Notes: generated by a model from the letters alone, not told the origin. A stretch of DNA of 51,604 bases from Pseudomonas paraglycinae (GCF_021601625.1 NZ_BQHR01000029.1:1-51604), one strand, 5' to 3'; shown: positions 37,548 to 45,732, counted from the stretch's first letter. Numbers and translations: made by a program.

Positions 37548-37864
37548 CAGACGGCGTCCCGCAGGGCCAGTTGCACACGGCCGTTCTCGACCCGGGCCGG
37601 GTGATGGTGAGCGCAACCGACGTCCGGTGCCTGGGCTTCGCCGGATTGCAGGTCGATCTGCCAGTTGTGCAGCGGGCAGGCGACACGTTTGCCGTAGATC
37701 AGGCCTTGGGACAATGGGCCGCCCTTGTGCGGGCAGCGGTCATCGAGTGCGAAAACTTCGTCGTCGCTTGTGCGAAAGATCGCAATGTCACCTTTGGGCC
37801 CGGCAATGATCCGCGAACCGAGGGCATTGATCTCTTCCAGGGCACAGATATCGAGCCAGTTCAT
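37547..37864 (-). CDS. nirD: Nitrite reductase small subunit (Rieske type)
   Basis: A 105-residue Rieske-fold subunit. Both cluster-binding boxes are intact: CPHKGG and CPLHNW. Many NirD proteins, such as that of E. coli, have lost these ligands, so this one probably holds a real [2Fe-2S] centre. The ATG at 37864 overlaps the nirB stop as ATGA; a longer in-frame start would lie within nirB. It works with NirB in reducing nitrite to ammonium. Confidence 0.94.
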   Translation of the reverse strand: MNWLDICALEEINALGSRIIAGPKGDIAIFRTSDDEVFALDDRCPHKGGPLSQGLIYGKRVACPLHNWQIDLQSGEAQAPDVGCAHHHPARVENGRVQLALRDAV

Positions 37865-40314
37865 GCCGGCACCTCCAGGTTTTTCACGGGGATCACGTCG
37901 AATTCTTTCTTCAGTTGTGGCTGGGCGAGGCGCTCTTTCCACGGATCCTGTTCGAACGACAGGGAGAATTGCAGGCGCTCGTTCAGGGCCTTGCGGCGCT
38001 CGGGATCTTCCAGCACGGCTTTTTTGATGTGCTCCATGCCGACCCGTTGCAGGTAGTGCACGGTACGTTCGAGGTAGAAGGCTTCCTCACGGTACAACTG
38101 CAGGAACGCGCCGTTGTACTCGCGCACCTCCTCGGCGGTCTTGAGCTTGACGAAGAACTCGGCGACTTCGGTCTTGATCCCGCCGTTGCCGCCGATGTAC
38201 ATCTCCCAGCCGGAATCGACGCCGATGATTCCTACGTCCTTGATCCCCGCTTCCGAACAGTTGCGTGGGCATCCGGAGACCGCCAGTTTCACTTTGTGCG
38301 GCGACCACATGTTGAACAGATCGTGCTCGAGGTCGATGCCCAACTGGGTCGAATTCTGCGTGCCGAAGCGGCAGAACTCGCTGCCGACGCAGGTTTTCAC
38401 GGTGCGGATCGATTTGCCGTAGGCGTGGCCGGACGGCATGTCGAGGTCTTTCCACACACCGGGCAGATCCTGTTTCTTGATCCCCAGCAGGTCGATGCGC
38501 TGGCCGCCGGTGACCTTGACCATCGGCACCTGATATTTGTCCGCCACGTCGGCGATACGCCGCAGTTCCGACGGGTTGGTCACGCCGCCCCACATCCGTG
38601 GCACCACCGAATAAGTGCCGTCCTTCTGAATGTTGGCGTGGGCCCGTTCGTTGATCAGGCGCGACTGCGGATCGTCCTTGGCTTCGCCGGGCCAGGTGGA
38701 AATCAAGTAGTAGTTGAGGGCCGGGCGGCAGGTGGCGCAGCCGTTCGGGGTGCGCCAGTTGAGGTAACTCATGGTGCCGGCGATGGTCAGCAGATGCTGT
38801 TCGCGAATGGCCTGGCGAATCTGGCCGTGATTGAGGTCGCTGCAACCGCAGATGGCTTTTTCGCTTTTCGGTTTGACGTCGGCTGCACCGCCAACGGTGT
38901 TGATCAGGATCTGCTCGACCAGCCCGGCGCAGGAGCCGCAGGAGCTGGCGGCCTTGGTGTGTTTTTTCACCTCGTCGACGCTGAACAGTCCGTGTTCCTG
39001 AATGGCCTTGACGATGGTGCCCTTGCACACGCCGTTACAGCCGCAGACCTCGGCGTTGTCGGCCATGCTCATGGCTTTGTCCTGGCCCTGATGTCCTACA
39101 TCGCCAAGTGCGTTTTCTCCGAACATGAGGTGATCGCGGATCTCACCAATGGCGTGATTCTCACGAATCTGCCGGAAATACCAACCGCCATCTGCCGTAT
39201 CGCCGTACAGACAGGCGCCGACCAGCACGTCATCCTTGATCACCAGTTTTTTGTACACCCCGCCGATCGGGTCGGAGAGGGTGATGGTCTCGGTGCCTTC
39301 GCCGCCCATGAAGTCGCCGGCGGAAAACAGGTCGATGCCGGTGACTTTCAATTTGGTCGACGTCACCGAGCCCTGATAACGGGCGAAACCCAGTTGCGCC
39401 AGGTGATTGGCGCAGACCTTGGCCTGTTCGAACAACGGCGCCACCAGGCCGTAGGCGATGCCACGGTGGCTGGCGCATTCGCCGATGGCATAGATGCGCG
39501 GGTCGTAGGTTTGCAGGGTGTCGTTGACCAGAATCCCGCGATTGCACGGGATACCGGCCTTTTCCGCCAGTTCGGTATTGGGGCGGATCCCGGCGGCCAT
39601 GACCACCAGATCGGCGGGGATGATGTCGCCGTTCTTGAATTGCACCGAGCCGACGCGACCATTGCCGGCGTCATGCAGGGCCTGGGTCTGTTCGCACAGG
39701 CGAAAGTGCAGGCCACGGGATTCGAGGGCGGTTTGCAGGAGTTGGCCGCTGGTCTTGTCCAGTTGCCGCTCCAGCAGCCACTCACCGAGGTGCACCACGG
39801 TGACGTGCATGCCGCGCAGCATCAGGCCGTTGGCGGCCTCGAGGCCGAGCAGGCCGCCGCCGATCACCACGGCGTGCTTGTGAGTTTTTGCGGTGTCGAT
39901 CATGGCCTGGGTGTCGGCGATGTCGCGGTAGCCGATCACACCCTGCAAGGTGTTGCCGGGGATCGGCAGGATGAACGGGGTCGAGCCGGTGGCGATCAGC
40001 AAGCGGTCGTACTCGGCCTCGGTGCCGTCCTCGGCGATCACCCGGCGTTTGACCCGGTCGATCTCCACCACTTTGCGGTTGAGCAGCAGTTTGATGTTGT
40101 TTTCCAGGTACCAGTCGAGGTCGTTGAGCACGATTTCTTCGAAGGTTTGTTCGCCGGCCAGTACCGGCGACAACAGGATGCGGTTGTAGTTGGTGTGCGG
40201 TTCGGCGCCGAAGACCGTGATGTCGTACAGCTCGTTGCTCAGCTTGAGCAGTTCTTCCAGGGTGCGGACCCCGGCCATGCCATTGCCGATCATCACCAGT
40301 TTGAGTTTTTTCAT
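37861..40314 (-). CDS. nirB: Nitrite reductase [NAD(P)H] large subunit
   Basis: An 817-residue cytosolic siroheme nitrite reductase. Order: FAD/NAD domains (MKKLKLVMIGNGMAG start, ATGSTPFILP, AVVIGGGLLGLEAANGL), two BFD-like [2Fe-2S] segments (VCGCNGVCKGT to SCGSCAG; AICGCSDLNHG to GCATCRP), then the sulfite/nitrite reductase domain with cluster/siroheme cysteines TCVGSEFCRFG and SGCPRNCSEAG. ATG 40314 has GGAGA at the right distance; a longer in-frame start would lie in the regulatory leader. First gene of the nirB-nirD-nasA-cobA operon, preceded by a sigma-54 promoter and an ANTAR-type leader. Confidence 0.96.
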   Translation of the reverse strand: MKKLKLVMIGNGMAGVRTLEELLKLSNELYDITVFGAEPHTNYNRILLSPVLAGEQTFEEIVLNDLDWYLENNIKLLLNRKVVEIDRVKRRVIAEDGTEAEYDRLLIATGSTPFILPIPGNTLQGVIGYRDIADTQAMIDTAKTHKHAVVIGGGLLGLEAANGLMLRGMHVTVVHLGEWLLERQLDKTSGQLLQTALESRGLHFRLCEQTQALHDAGNGRVGSVQFKNGDIIPADLVVMAAGIRPNTELAEKAGIPCNRGILVNDTLQTYDPRIYAIGECASHRGIAYGLVAPLFEQAKVCANHLAQLGFARYQGSVTSTKLKVTGIDLFSAGDFMGGEGTETITLSDPIGGVYKKLVIKDDVLVGACLYGDTADGGWYFRQIRENHAIGEIRDHLMFGENALGDVGHQGQDKAMSMADNAEVCGCNGVCKGTIVKAIQEHGLFSVDEVKKHTKAASSCGSCAGLVEQILINTVGGAADVKPKSEKAICGCSDLNHGQIRQAIREQHLLTIAGTMSYLNWRTPNGCATCRPALNYYLISTWPGEAKDDPQSRLINERAHANIQKDGTYSVVPRMWGGVTNPSELRRIADVADKYQVPMVKVTGGQRIDLLGIKKQDLPGVWKDLDMPSGHAYGKSIRTVKTCVGSEFCRFGTQNSTQLGIDLEHDLFNMWSPHKVKLAVSGCPRNCSEAGIKDVGIIGVDSGWEMYIGGNGGIKTEVAEFFVKLKTAEEVREYNGAFLQLYREEAFYLERTVHYLQRVGMEHIKKAVLEDPERRKALNERLQFSLSFEQDPWKERLAQPQLKKEFDVIPVKNLEVPA

Positions 40315-40384
40315 CAGGTTCTCCGGGAGCATCGGGCTTGCCTCTTGTGGGCAGTCAGGCCTTGCTCGACAAAAATGGCGCAAA

Positions 40385-40424
40385 CAAAAAAGGCGTCCCG
40401 CCAGTTACCTAGCGAGGACGCCTT
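40385..40424 (-). terminator. Leader terminator of the nirB operon
   Basis: On the minus strand AAGGCGTCC (40424-40416) pairs with GGACGCCTT (40398-40390), followed by a run of T (to 40385). It lies 71 bases before the nirB ATG, so it must be overcome for expression. Its 5' arm overlaps the hexaloop hairpin at 40415-40430. Confidence 0.88.
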
Positions 40425-40479
40425 TGTCCTTGTCCCGTTCTCTCGGGAAGCCTGGCCTTCGTCGTTGAAGGTCGGGCTT
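40415..40479 (-). promoter_or_regulatory. ANTAR-type RNA leader of the nirB operon (NasT target)
   Basis: In the transcript three hairpins with six-base loops follow one another: CCTTC-AACGAC-GAAGG (40471-40456, with an outer AAGCC/GGCTT stem to 40479), TCCCG-AGAGAA-CGGGA (40448-40433) and AGGAC-AAAGGC-GTCCT (40430-40415). Each loop has A at position 1 and G at position 4, the known recognition feature of ANTAR antiterminators. The third hairpin uses bases of the terminator's 5' arm, so the two are mutually exclusive. NasT binding should favour the hairpins and let polymerase through. Confidence 0.88.
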
Positions 40480-40498
40480 TATGTCAGTTGGAAACGTT

Positions 40499-40517
40499 AA
40501 TGCAGTGGTTGTGCCAA
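40499..40517 (-). promoter_or_regulatory. Sigma-54 promoter of the nirB operon
   Basis: The minus strand reads TTGGCACAACCACTGCAT: GG (40515-40514) and GC (40503-40502) twelve bases apart, TGGCAC and TGCA matching RpoN consensus. The expected start is near 40490, just before the first leader hairpin. A partial NtrC-like half-site (TGCACT, 40582-40587) lies upstream but its dyad spacing is imperfect. Confidence 0.85.
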
Positions 40518-40623
40518 GTTGCGCTGAGCCGCGATTTCACTGGGGTAATGCTGGAAATGGCCAGATGTTCGATGTGGTTTTTGCACTGAATGGAAGCGGC
40601 ACGCCCGTTAATGGAGCGCCACA

Positions 40624-42294
40624 TCAGCCATGAAACAACAGGAACAGCAGGACCAGATTGCCCAGCAGTGCCAGTAACGCCAGTGTCCGCCAGACCTTCA
40701 ACGGCTCACGTTCCAGCAAGGGACGAGGGCGCACACTCAGGCTGCGGCGCTCACCTTGCTCCAGAATCAGCAGCCATTCCTCGGCGGTTTCATAGCGTTG
40801 CAAAGGATCGGCCGCCACACCGCGTTCCAGACACTGCGCCAGCCACTCCGGCAGATCCGGGCGATAACGCCCGGCACTCACCGGCACCCCGAAACGCGGG
40901 CGCTGGAATGCTTCGATCTCGCCGTAGGGAAAATGCCCGGTGAGCAAGAAATACAAGGTCACGCCCACCGCATACAGATCCTGTTGTGCGCTGGGTACTG
41001 CGCTTTGAAAGGCTTCCGGTGCGATGTAGCTCGGGGTTCCGGGCAGGGTTGACGGTGCGTCCTGCGACAGACCGGGGCAATACGCCAGACCGAAATCCAG
41101 CAGCCGCAACTCGCCGTCGTCCCCCAGGTGCAGGTTTTCCGGTTTGATGTCGCGGTGCAGGATCTGCCGTCGATGCAACAGGCCGACAGCCCGCAGCAGG
41201 CGTTCGGCCAGATCCTGCCACTGAGCCAGTGGCAGCGGGCCGCTTTGCCCGAACAACTGAGCCAGGGTCGTCCCCGAATATTCACGCATCACGTAGTACA
41301 AATGCTGACGCTGACCAGCGCTATGGACTTCAGGAAAGTGCCGCCCGGCGACGCGTTTGAGGAACCATTCCTCCGCCAGCAAGGCCTGACCGGCCTGAGC
41401 ATCGTCTGCCAGTTGTGCAGGCAACGTCTTCAACAGCCACGCCTGGCCCTGACCATCGAGCACGCGATACAGCAACGATTGCTGGCTGCGACTTACAACC
41501 TCTTGAACCCGCCAGCCTTCAAAGTCCTGACCCGGTTTCAGCGGCGGGGGCAGCGGCCACTGCTGCAAATGGATCAGCGCGTCGCCGAGGCTGGCCTCGC
41601 CGACGGCATCCACTCGCACCAACAGCGCGCTGGCGTTGTCCTGACTGCCGGCCAGATGCGCGGCGTTGACCAACGTTAGCGCGGCACTGTTCAGATCCGG
41701 TTGATCGCGCAGGATTCCGGCGATGGCGGTATCGCCGAGCGCCGCCCACACGCCATCACTGAGCAGCACGAAACATTCGCCGTCACGCAGTTCGCCATCG
41801 AGAAAATCCAGCACCAGATGCTGATCCAGTCCCAGTGCCCGCTTGAGCACATGCTGCATGCCCGGTTGATCCCAGACGTGATCCTCGGTGATCCGTTGCA
41901 AGGTCTCGGCGTGCCAGCGATAGACCCGGCAATCACCGACATGCGCCAGCGTGAAGCGTTTACCGCGCATGACCAGCGCACTGACCGTGGTGAGCAACGG
42001 CTGTCCGCCACCGTTGGCCTGCAACCAGCGGTTTTGTGCGAGCAGCAGACGATCGAGGGCCTGGGCCACGCTCCAGGTTTCCGGGGTGGCGTAATAGTCC
42101 AGTGCCAGCGCCTGCAAGGTCGAGCGCGCGGCCAGCCCGCCATCGGCGCACTGGCTGACGCCGTCGGCGATGGCGAACAGGAAACCCTTGCTGGCAGCCA
42201 GCGCCGGGGCGGGGGTCACCAGGCGCAAAGCGTCCTGATTTTCCGCGCGGGGGCCGGTGGCGCTGGCTTCGGCAAAGCTCAGTTGCAGAGCCAT
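40624..42294 (-). CDS. PP2C phosphatase-Ser/Thr kinase fusion with C-terminal membrane anchor
   Basis: A 556-residue bifunctional protein. Residues ~1-240 are a PP2C-type phosphatase (ENQDAL, FAIADGVS, HVGDCRVYRW, LLSDGVWAA, SQDNASALLV with the metal Asp residues). From ~265 to 520 it is a Hanks-type kinase: WLLKTL (ATP Lys), ILHRDIKPENLHL (catalytic loop), LLDFGLAYC and GTPSYIAPEA. The last ~20 residues form one hydrophobic helix (LALLALLGNLVLLFLLF). It starts seven bases after the nitrate-transporter gene and so shares its nitrate-controlled mRNA. A role in adjusting nitrate uptake or assimilation by protein phosphorylation is plausible but unproven. Confidence 0.92.
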   Translation of the reverse strand: MALQLSFAEASATGPRAENQDALRLVTPAPALAASKGFLFAIADGVSQCADGGLAARSTLQALALDYYATPETWSVAQALDRLLLAQNRWLQANGGGQPLLTTVSALVMRGKRFTLAHVGDCRVYRWHAETLQRITEDHVWDQPGMQHVLKRALGLDQHLVLDFLDGELRDGECFVLLSDGVWAALGDTAIAGILRDQPDLNSAALTLVNAAHLAGSQDNASALLVRVDAVGEASLGDALIHLQQWPLPPPLKPGQDFEGWRVQEVVSRSQQSLLYRVLDGQGQAWLLKTLPAQLADDAQAGQALLAEEWFLKRVAGRHFPEVHSAGQRQHLYYVMREYSGTTLAQLFGQSGPLPLAQWQDLAERLLRAVGLLHRRQILHRDIKPENLHLGDDGELRLLDFGLAYCPGLSQDAPSTLPGTPSYIAPEAFQSAVPSAQQDLYAVGVTLYFLLTGHFPYGEIEAFQRPRFGVPVSAGRYRPDLPEWLAQCLERGVAADPLQRYETAEEWLLILEQGERRSLSVRPRPLLEREPLKVWRTLALLALLGNLVLLFLLFHG

Positions 42295-42301
42295 TCGGGC
42301 T

Positions 42302-43513
42302 TCAGACCCGGGCAGCAGTCACGGCCGCCGAACCCCAGGTGGTTCTCCAGCGACGTTTGACTCCGTGCAGACCGAACCACGCCAACACACCCAGGCTGGC
42401 AAACAACCACAGCGCCAGTTGATAGCTGCCGGTGCTCTGTTTGATCGCGCCCATGCCGGCCGCCAGGGCAAAACCGCCAATGCCGCCGGCCATGCCGATC
42501 AGCCCGGTCATCACGCCGATTTCGCGACGGAAACGTTGCGGTACCAGTTGGAACACCGCGCCATTACCCGCGCCGAGACCGAGCATGGTGCAGACGAAAA
42601 GTGCCAGCGCCGCGTAGGAACTTGGCAGGTTGAAGCCGACCGCCGCGATGCAGACGGCGGCTACCGTGTACATCGCCAGCAGGGTGCGGATACCGCCGAA
42701 CCGGTCCGCCAGCGCGCCACCCAGCGGACGCATCAGGCTGCCACCGAACACGCAGGCCGCGGTGTAGTAACCGGCGGTCACCGGGCTCAAACCGTATTGA
42801 TCGTTGAAGTAGCCGGGCAGGGCGCTGGCCAGGCCGATGAAGCCGCCGAAGGTGACGCTGTAGAAAAACATGAACCACCAGCTGTCGCGATCGCCCAGGG
42901 CCTTGAAGTAGTCGGCCATGGACTTGGCTTTCGGCCGCTCCGGCGCGTTTTTCGCCAGCCAGGCGAACAGCACCAGGGTCAGGATCAGCGGAATCAGGGC
43001 GAAACCGAATACATTGCTCCAGCCAAACGACGCCGCGAGTACCGGGGCGATCAGTGCCGCGAACACGGTCCCGGAGTTGCCGGCTCCAGCGATGCCCATC
43101 GCCTTGCCCTGATGCTCCGGCGGATACCACTGCGAGGCCAGCGGCAGGGCCACGGCGAACGAGGCGCCGGCCATGCCGAGGAACAAACCGAGCAGCAGGG
43201 CCTGTTCGTAACTGTGGATGCCAAGCTTCCAGGCGCCGAACAGTGCGCAGATCACGATCACCTGGCCGATCAGCCCGGCGGTTTTCGGCGACAGGCGATC
43301 GGCGAGCATGCCCATCGCAAAGCGCAGCACCGCGCCGGCCAGAATCGGCGTGGCCACCACGAGACCGCGCTGCTGGGTGGTCAGGTGCAGGTCGGCGGCA
43401 ATCTGCACCGCCAGCGGGCCGAGCAGGTACCAGACCATGAAGCTCAGGTCGAAATACAGGAAGGCCGCGAACAGGGTCGGGGTGTGGCCGGATTTCCAGA
43501 AGCTTTTATTCAT
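42302..43513 (-). CDS. Nitrate/nitrite MFS transporter (NarK/NasA type)
   Basis: A 403-residue inner-membrane protein of the nitrate-nitrite porter family with about 12 helices. The two nitrate-signature stretches are visible: GIAGAGNSGTVFAALIAP near 143-160 and GLGAGNGAVFQLVPQRF near 310-326. ATG 43513 (MNKSFWKSGH) is preceded by a GAGGTG ribosome site; the upstream open frame runs through the leader hairpins and is not coding. In Pseudomonas this gene is often named nasA. It heads an operon with the PP2C-kinase gene and has the same promoter/leader design as nirB. Confidence 0.94.
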   Translation of the reverse strand: MNKSFWKSGHTPTLFAAFLYFDLSFMVWYLLGPLAVQIAADLHLTTQQRGLVVATPILAGAVLRFAMGMLADRLSPKTAGLIGQVIVICALFGAWKLGIHSYEQALLLGLFLGMAGASFAVALPLASQWYPPEHQGKAMGIAGAGNSGTVFAALIAPVLAASFGWSNVFGFALIPLILTLVLFAWLAKNAPERPKAKSMADYFKALGDRDSWWFMFFYSVTFGGFIGLASALPGYFNDQYGLSPVTAGYYTAACVFGGSLMRPLGGALADRFGGIRTLLAMYTVAAVCIAAVGFNLPSSYAALALFVCTMLGLGAGNGAVFQLVPQRFRREIGVMTGLIGMAGGIGGFALAAGMGAIKQSTGSYQLALWLFASLGVLAWFGLHGVKRRWRTTWGSAAVTAARV

Positions 43514-43614
43514 CGCGCACCTCAGCTGTAGAGAATCTCGAGAAGGAGTCAGAACCAGCACAGTGGGGCGCCGCCACGGCCGCACCACCGGCCCCGGGCT
43601 GTGGGGCCAAAACG

Positions 43615-43667
43615 CAAAAACGCCGCTACCCGGATCGCCGAAAGGGGGCGAAGAAGGTGAGCGACGT
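43615..43667 (-). terminator. Leader terminator of the nitrate-transporter operon
   Basis: In the transcript ACGTCGCTCACC (43667-43656) pairs with GGTAGCGGCGT (43630-43620) with one bulge and one G-U, followed by a T run to 43615. The loop contains a smaller TCGCC/GGCGA hairpin. The 5' arm shares 43662-43667 with the second hexaloop hairpin. Confidence 0.75.
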
Positions 43668-43702
43668 CTTTGTCGTAGGTGGGGCAACCGCCGTTGGTTA
43701 CC
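43662..43702 (-). promoter_or_regulatory. ANTAR-type RNA leader of the nitrate-transporter operon (NasT target)
   Basis: Two hairpins seven bases apart: GGTAACC-AACGGC-GGTTGCC (43702-43683) and CGAC-AAAGAC-GTCG (43675-43662). Both loops are six bases with A1 and G4. The second overlaps the terminator arm, giving the classic two-hairpin antiterminator arrangement. AAAG and AACG loop starts match those of the nirB leader. Confidence 0.85.
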
Positions 43703-43714
43703 TGTAGGGATTGC

Positions 43715-43733
43715 TTAGCGAGATTTGTGCCAA
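43715..43733 (-). promoter_or_regulatory. Sigma-54 promoter of the nitrate-transporter operon
   Basis: TTGGCACAAATCTCGCT on the minus strand has GG (43731-43730) and GC (43719-43718) at the required twelve-base distance. The -24 half is consensus; the -12 half is TCGCT. The MITE-like repeat begins directly upstream at 43735. Confidence 0.78.
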
Positions 43734-43734
43734 G

Positions 43735-43930
43735 TCAAAATCAAAAGCCCCTCACCCTAGCCCTCTCCCGGAGGGAGAGGGGACTGATCGGGGGATATTC
43801 GAGAGATACGCCGACGTGAACGATCGGCTTTGAATCCATAATCGACTGGGTTTTTCAGGTCGATGTATGACGCAAGACACTGCGGTCGGTTCCCTCTCCC
43901 TCCGGGAGAGGGTTAGGGTGAGGGGCTTTT
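43735..43930. repeat. MITE-like palindromic element, copy B
   Basis: Arms of 39 bp, 43743-43781 and 43892-43930, are complementary with one mismatch. The centre (43782-43891) holds TTCAGGTCGATGTA, as in copy A at 12987-13170. No open frame is convincing. Its right end provides the last base of the nasT stop codon region (stop at 43930-43932), and its left edge abuts the -24 box of the transporter promoter. Confidence 0.9.
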
Positions 43931-44505
43931 CAGCCGAGCAACTCGCTCATCGCAATGATCTGCTCCGCCACCTGAATCAGTTTCTGCTGGCGGCTCATGG
44001 CCTGGCGGCGCATCAGGGTGTAGGCCTCTTCTTCGTTGCAGTCCTTCATTTTCATCAACAGGCCCTTGGCCAGTTCGATTCGTTTGCGCTCGGCCAGTTG
44101 CTGGTCGCGGGCCTGAAGCTGGGCGCGCAAGGTTTGATCGCTCTCGAAGCGGGCCATGGCCACGTCGAGAATCGGCTGCAGGCGTTGTGCGTGAATGCCT
44201 TCGACGATGTAGGCACTGACCCCGGACTTGATCGCCTGACGCATCACGCCGGGGTCATGTTCGTCGGTGAACATCACGATCGGCCGTGGCTGGTCGCGGC
44301 TGACCAGCACCACTTGCTCCATCACATCGCGGCTCGGTGACTCGGTATCGATCAGGATCACGTCCGGACGCACCGTTTCGACGCGCGCCGGCAGGTCGAT
44401 GGTCAGACCCGACTCGTCGATCACCTCGAAACCGGCCTCGGTCAGCGCGGCTTTCAGGCGTCCGACTTTTTTCGCGGTGTCGTTGATCAGCAGAATGCGC
44501 AGCAT
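43930..44505 (-). CDS. nasT: ANTAR-domain antiterminator NasT
   Basis: A 191-residue response-regulator-like RNA-binding protein. The receiver domain (1-120) keeps Asp53 (LIDTES), but the usual acidic pair is NDT and the conserved Lys position is altered (YIVEG), so phosphorylation control is doubtful. The C-terminal ANTAR domain reads RIELAKGLLMKMKD to MSRQQKLIQVAEQII (about 142-185). NasT is held by NasS and released when nitrate or nitrite is present, then reads through leader terminators. Targets with the right hairpins lie before nirB, the transporter gene and nasS. It starts 15 bases after nasS. Confidence 0.95.
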   Translation of the reverse strand: MLRILLINDTAKKVGRLKAALTEAGFEVIDESGLTIDLPARVETVRPDVILIDTESPSRDVMEQVVLVSRDQPRPIVMFTDEHDPGVMRQAIKSGVSAYIVEGIHAQRLQPILDVAMARFESDQTLRAQLQARDQQLAERKRIELAKGLLMKMKDCNEEEAYTLMRRQAMSRQQKLIQVAEQIIAMSELLG

Positions 44506-44520
44506 GTTCGCGGTCTCCTG

Positions 44521-45732
44521 TCAGCGTTGGGCGAAAAGGGGCGCGCTGTCGCTCAGCGCGTGGAGCTTGAAGCTTCGGGCGTAGGCGGCCGGGTCGCTGC
44601 CGTCCCAGATTTTGCCGTCGATCAACTGGCTGCTGCGCATGTCCTTGCCCCAGGCTGCGACGCCCACAGCAGTCGCCGCGTCGCGATAGATCTCCAGTTG
44701 TTGCACCTGACGGGCGACGGCGAGGTAGTCCGGGTCATCGCGCAGCAAACCCCAACGGCGGAACTGGGTCATGAACCACATGCCGTCCGACAGATACGGC
44801 AGATTCACCGCGCCATCGCCGTGAAAGCGCAAGGCGTGCGGGTCCTGCCAGCGATTGCCGAGGCCATCGTCGTAGTCGCCGAGAAAGCGCGGTTCGATGC
44901 AGGACACCGGGGCGTCGAGGTATTCCGGGGCGCTCAGCAACTGCGCGGTGCTGCGGCGGTTTTCCGGGTTTTCTTCGATAAAACGGCTGGCTTCGAGGAT
45001 CGCCATCACCAGCGCGCGGGCGGTGTTGGGGTATTGCTCGACGAACGCGCGGGTGCAGCCGAGGACTTTTTCCGGGTGATCGGGCCAGATGGTCTGGCTG
45101 GTCGCCAGCGTGAAACCGAGATCCTGCTGCACGGCGCTGGCCGCCCACGGTTCGCCAACGCAGAGGCCATCAATACGCCCGGCCTGCAGGTGCGCGACCA
45201 TTTGCGGCGGCGGCACCACCACGCTGTCGACATCCTGCAACGGATGAATGCCCTGGCTCGCCAGCCAGTAATACAGCCACATGGCATGGGTGCCGGTCGG
45301 GAAAGTCTGGGCGAAGGTCAGTTTTGCGCGGGTTTGGTGCACATGGTGGTGCAGCGCTTCAGGACCGGTCACGCCCAGGCCCTGCAAGCCGTGGGACAGG
45401 TTGAGGCTCTGGCCGTTCTGGTTCAGACCCATCAGCACCGCCATGTCGGTCGGCGCGACACCGCCGATGCCCAAGTGCACCGCGTAGATCAGACCGTAAA
45501 GGCTGTGGGCGGCATCGAGTTCGCCACTGACCAGATTGTCCCGCAGGTTGGCCCAGGAACTCTGGCGCTTGAGGTTCAGGGTCAGGCCGTAAGGCTGGGC
45601 AAAGCCCTGAGTAGCCGCGACCACCAGCGAGGCGCAGTCGCTCAGGGCCATGAAGCCGAGGTTGATCGCGCTTTTTTCCGGGGCATCGCTGCCGTTGACC
45701 CAGGCCAGCGGCCCGGCGGAGGTTTGAGTCAT
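44521..45732 (-). CDS. nasS: Nitrate-sensing NasS (NrtA-like, cytosolic)
   Basis: A 403-residue protein of the nitrate/sulfonate-binding family (AINLGFMALSDCASLVVAATQGF at the start, in segments; VGEPWAASAV and LGCTRAFVEQYP later) but with no signal peptide or lipobox. That is how cytosolic NasS differs from periplasmic NrtA. It binds nitrate/nitrite and sequesters NasT in their absence. ATG 45732 (MTQTSAGPLAW) is the likely start; the open frame further upstream runs through the leader terminator. First gene of nasST, divergent from pyrD. Confidence 0.93.
   Translation of the reverse strand: MTQTSAGPLAWVNGSDAPEKSAINLGFMALSDCASLVVAATQGFAQPYGLTLNLKRQSSWANLRDNLVSGELDAAHSLYGLIYAVHLGIGGVAPTDMAVLMGLNQNGQSLNLSHGLQGLGVTGPEALHHHVHQTRAKLTFAQTFPTGTHAMWLYYWLASQGIHPLQDVDSVVVPPPQMVAHLQAGRIDGLCVGEPWAASAVQQDLGFTLATSQTIWPDHPEKVLGCTRAFVEQYPNTARALVMAILEASRFIEENPENRRSTAQLLSAPEYLDAPVSCIEPRFLGDYDDGLGNRWQDPHALRFHGDGAVNLPYLSDGMWFMTQFRRWGLLRDDPDYLAVARQVQQLEIYRDAATAVGVAAWGKDMRSSQLIDGKIWDGSDPAAYARSFKLHALSDSAPLFAQR

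Noticed and set aside
42302-43687. A longer nitrate transporter starting at 43687
   Set aside because: The extra 58 codons run through the ANTAR hairpins and terminator and lack membrane-protein character.
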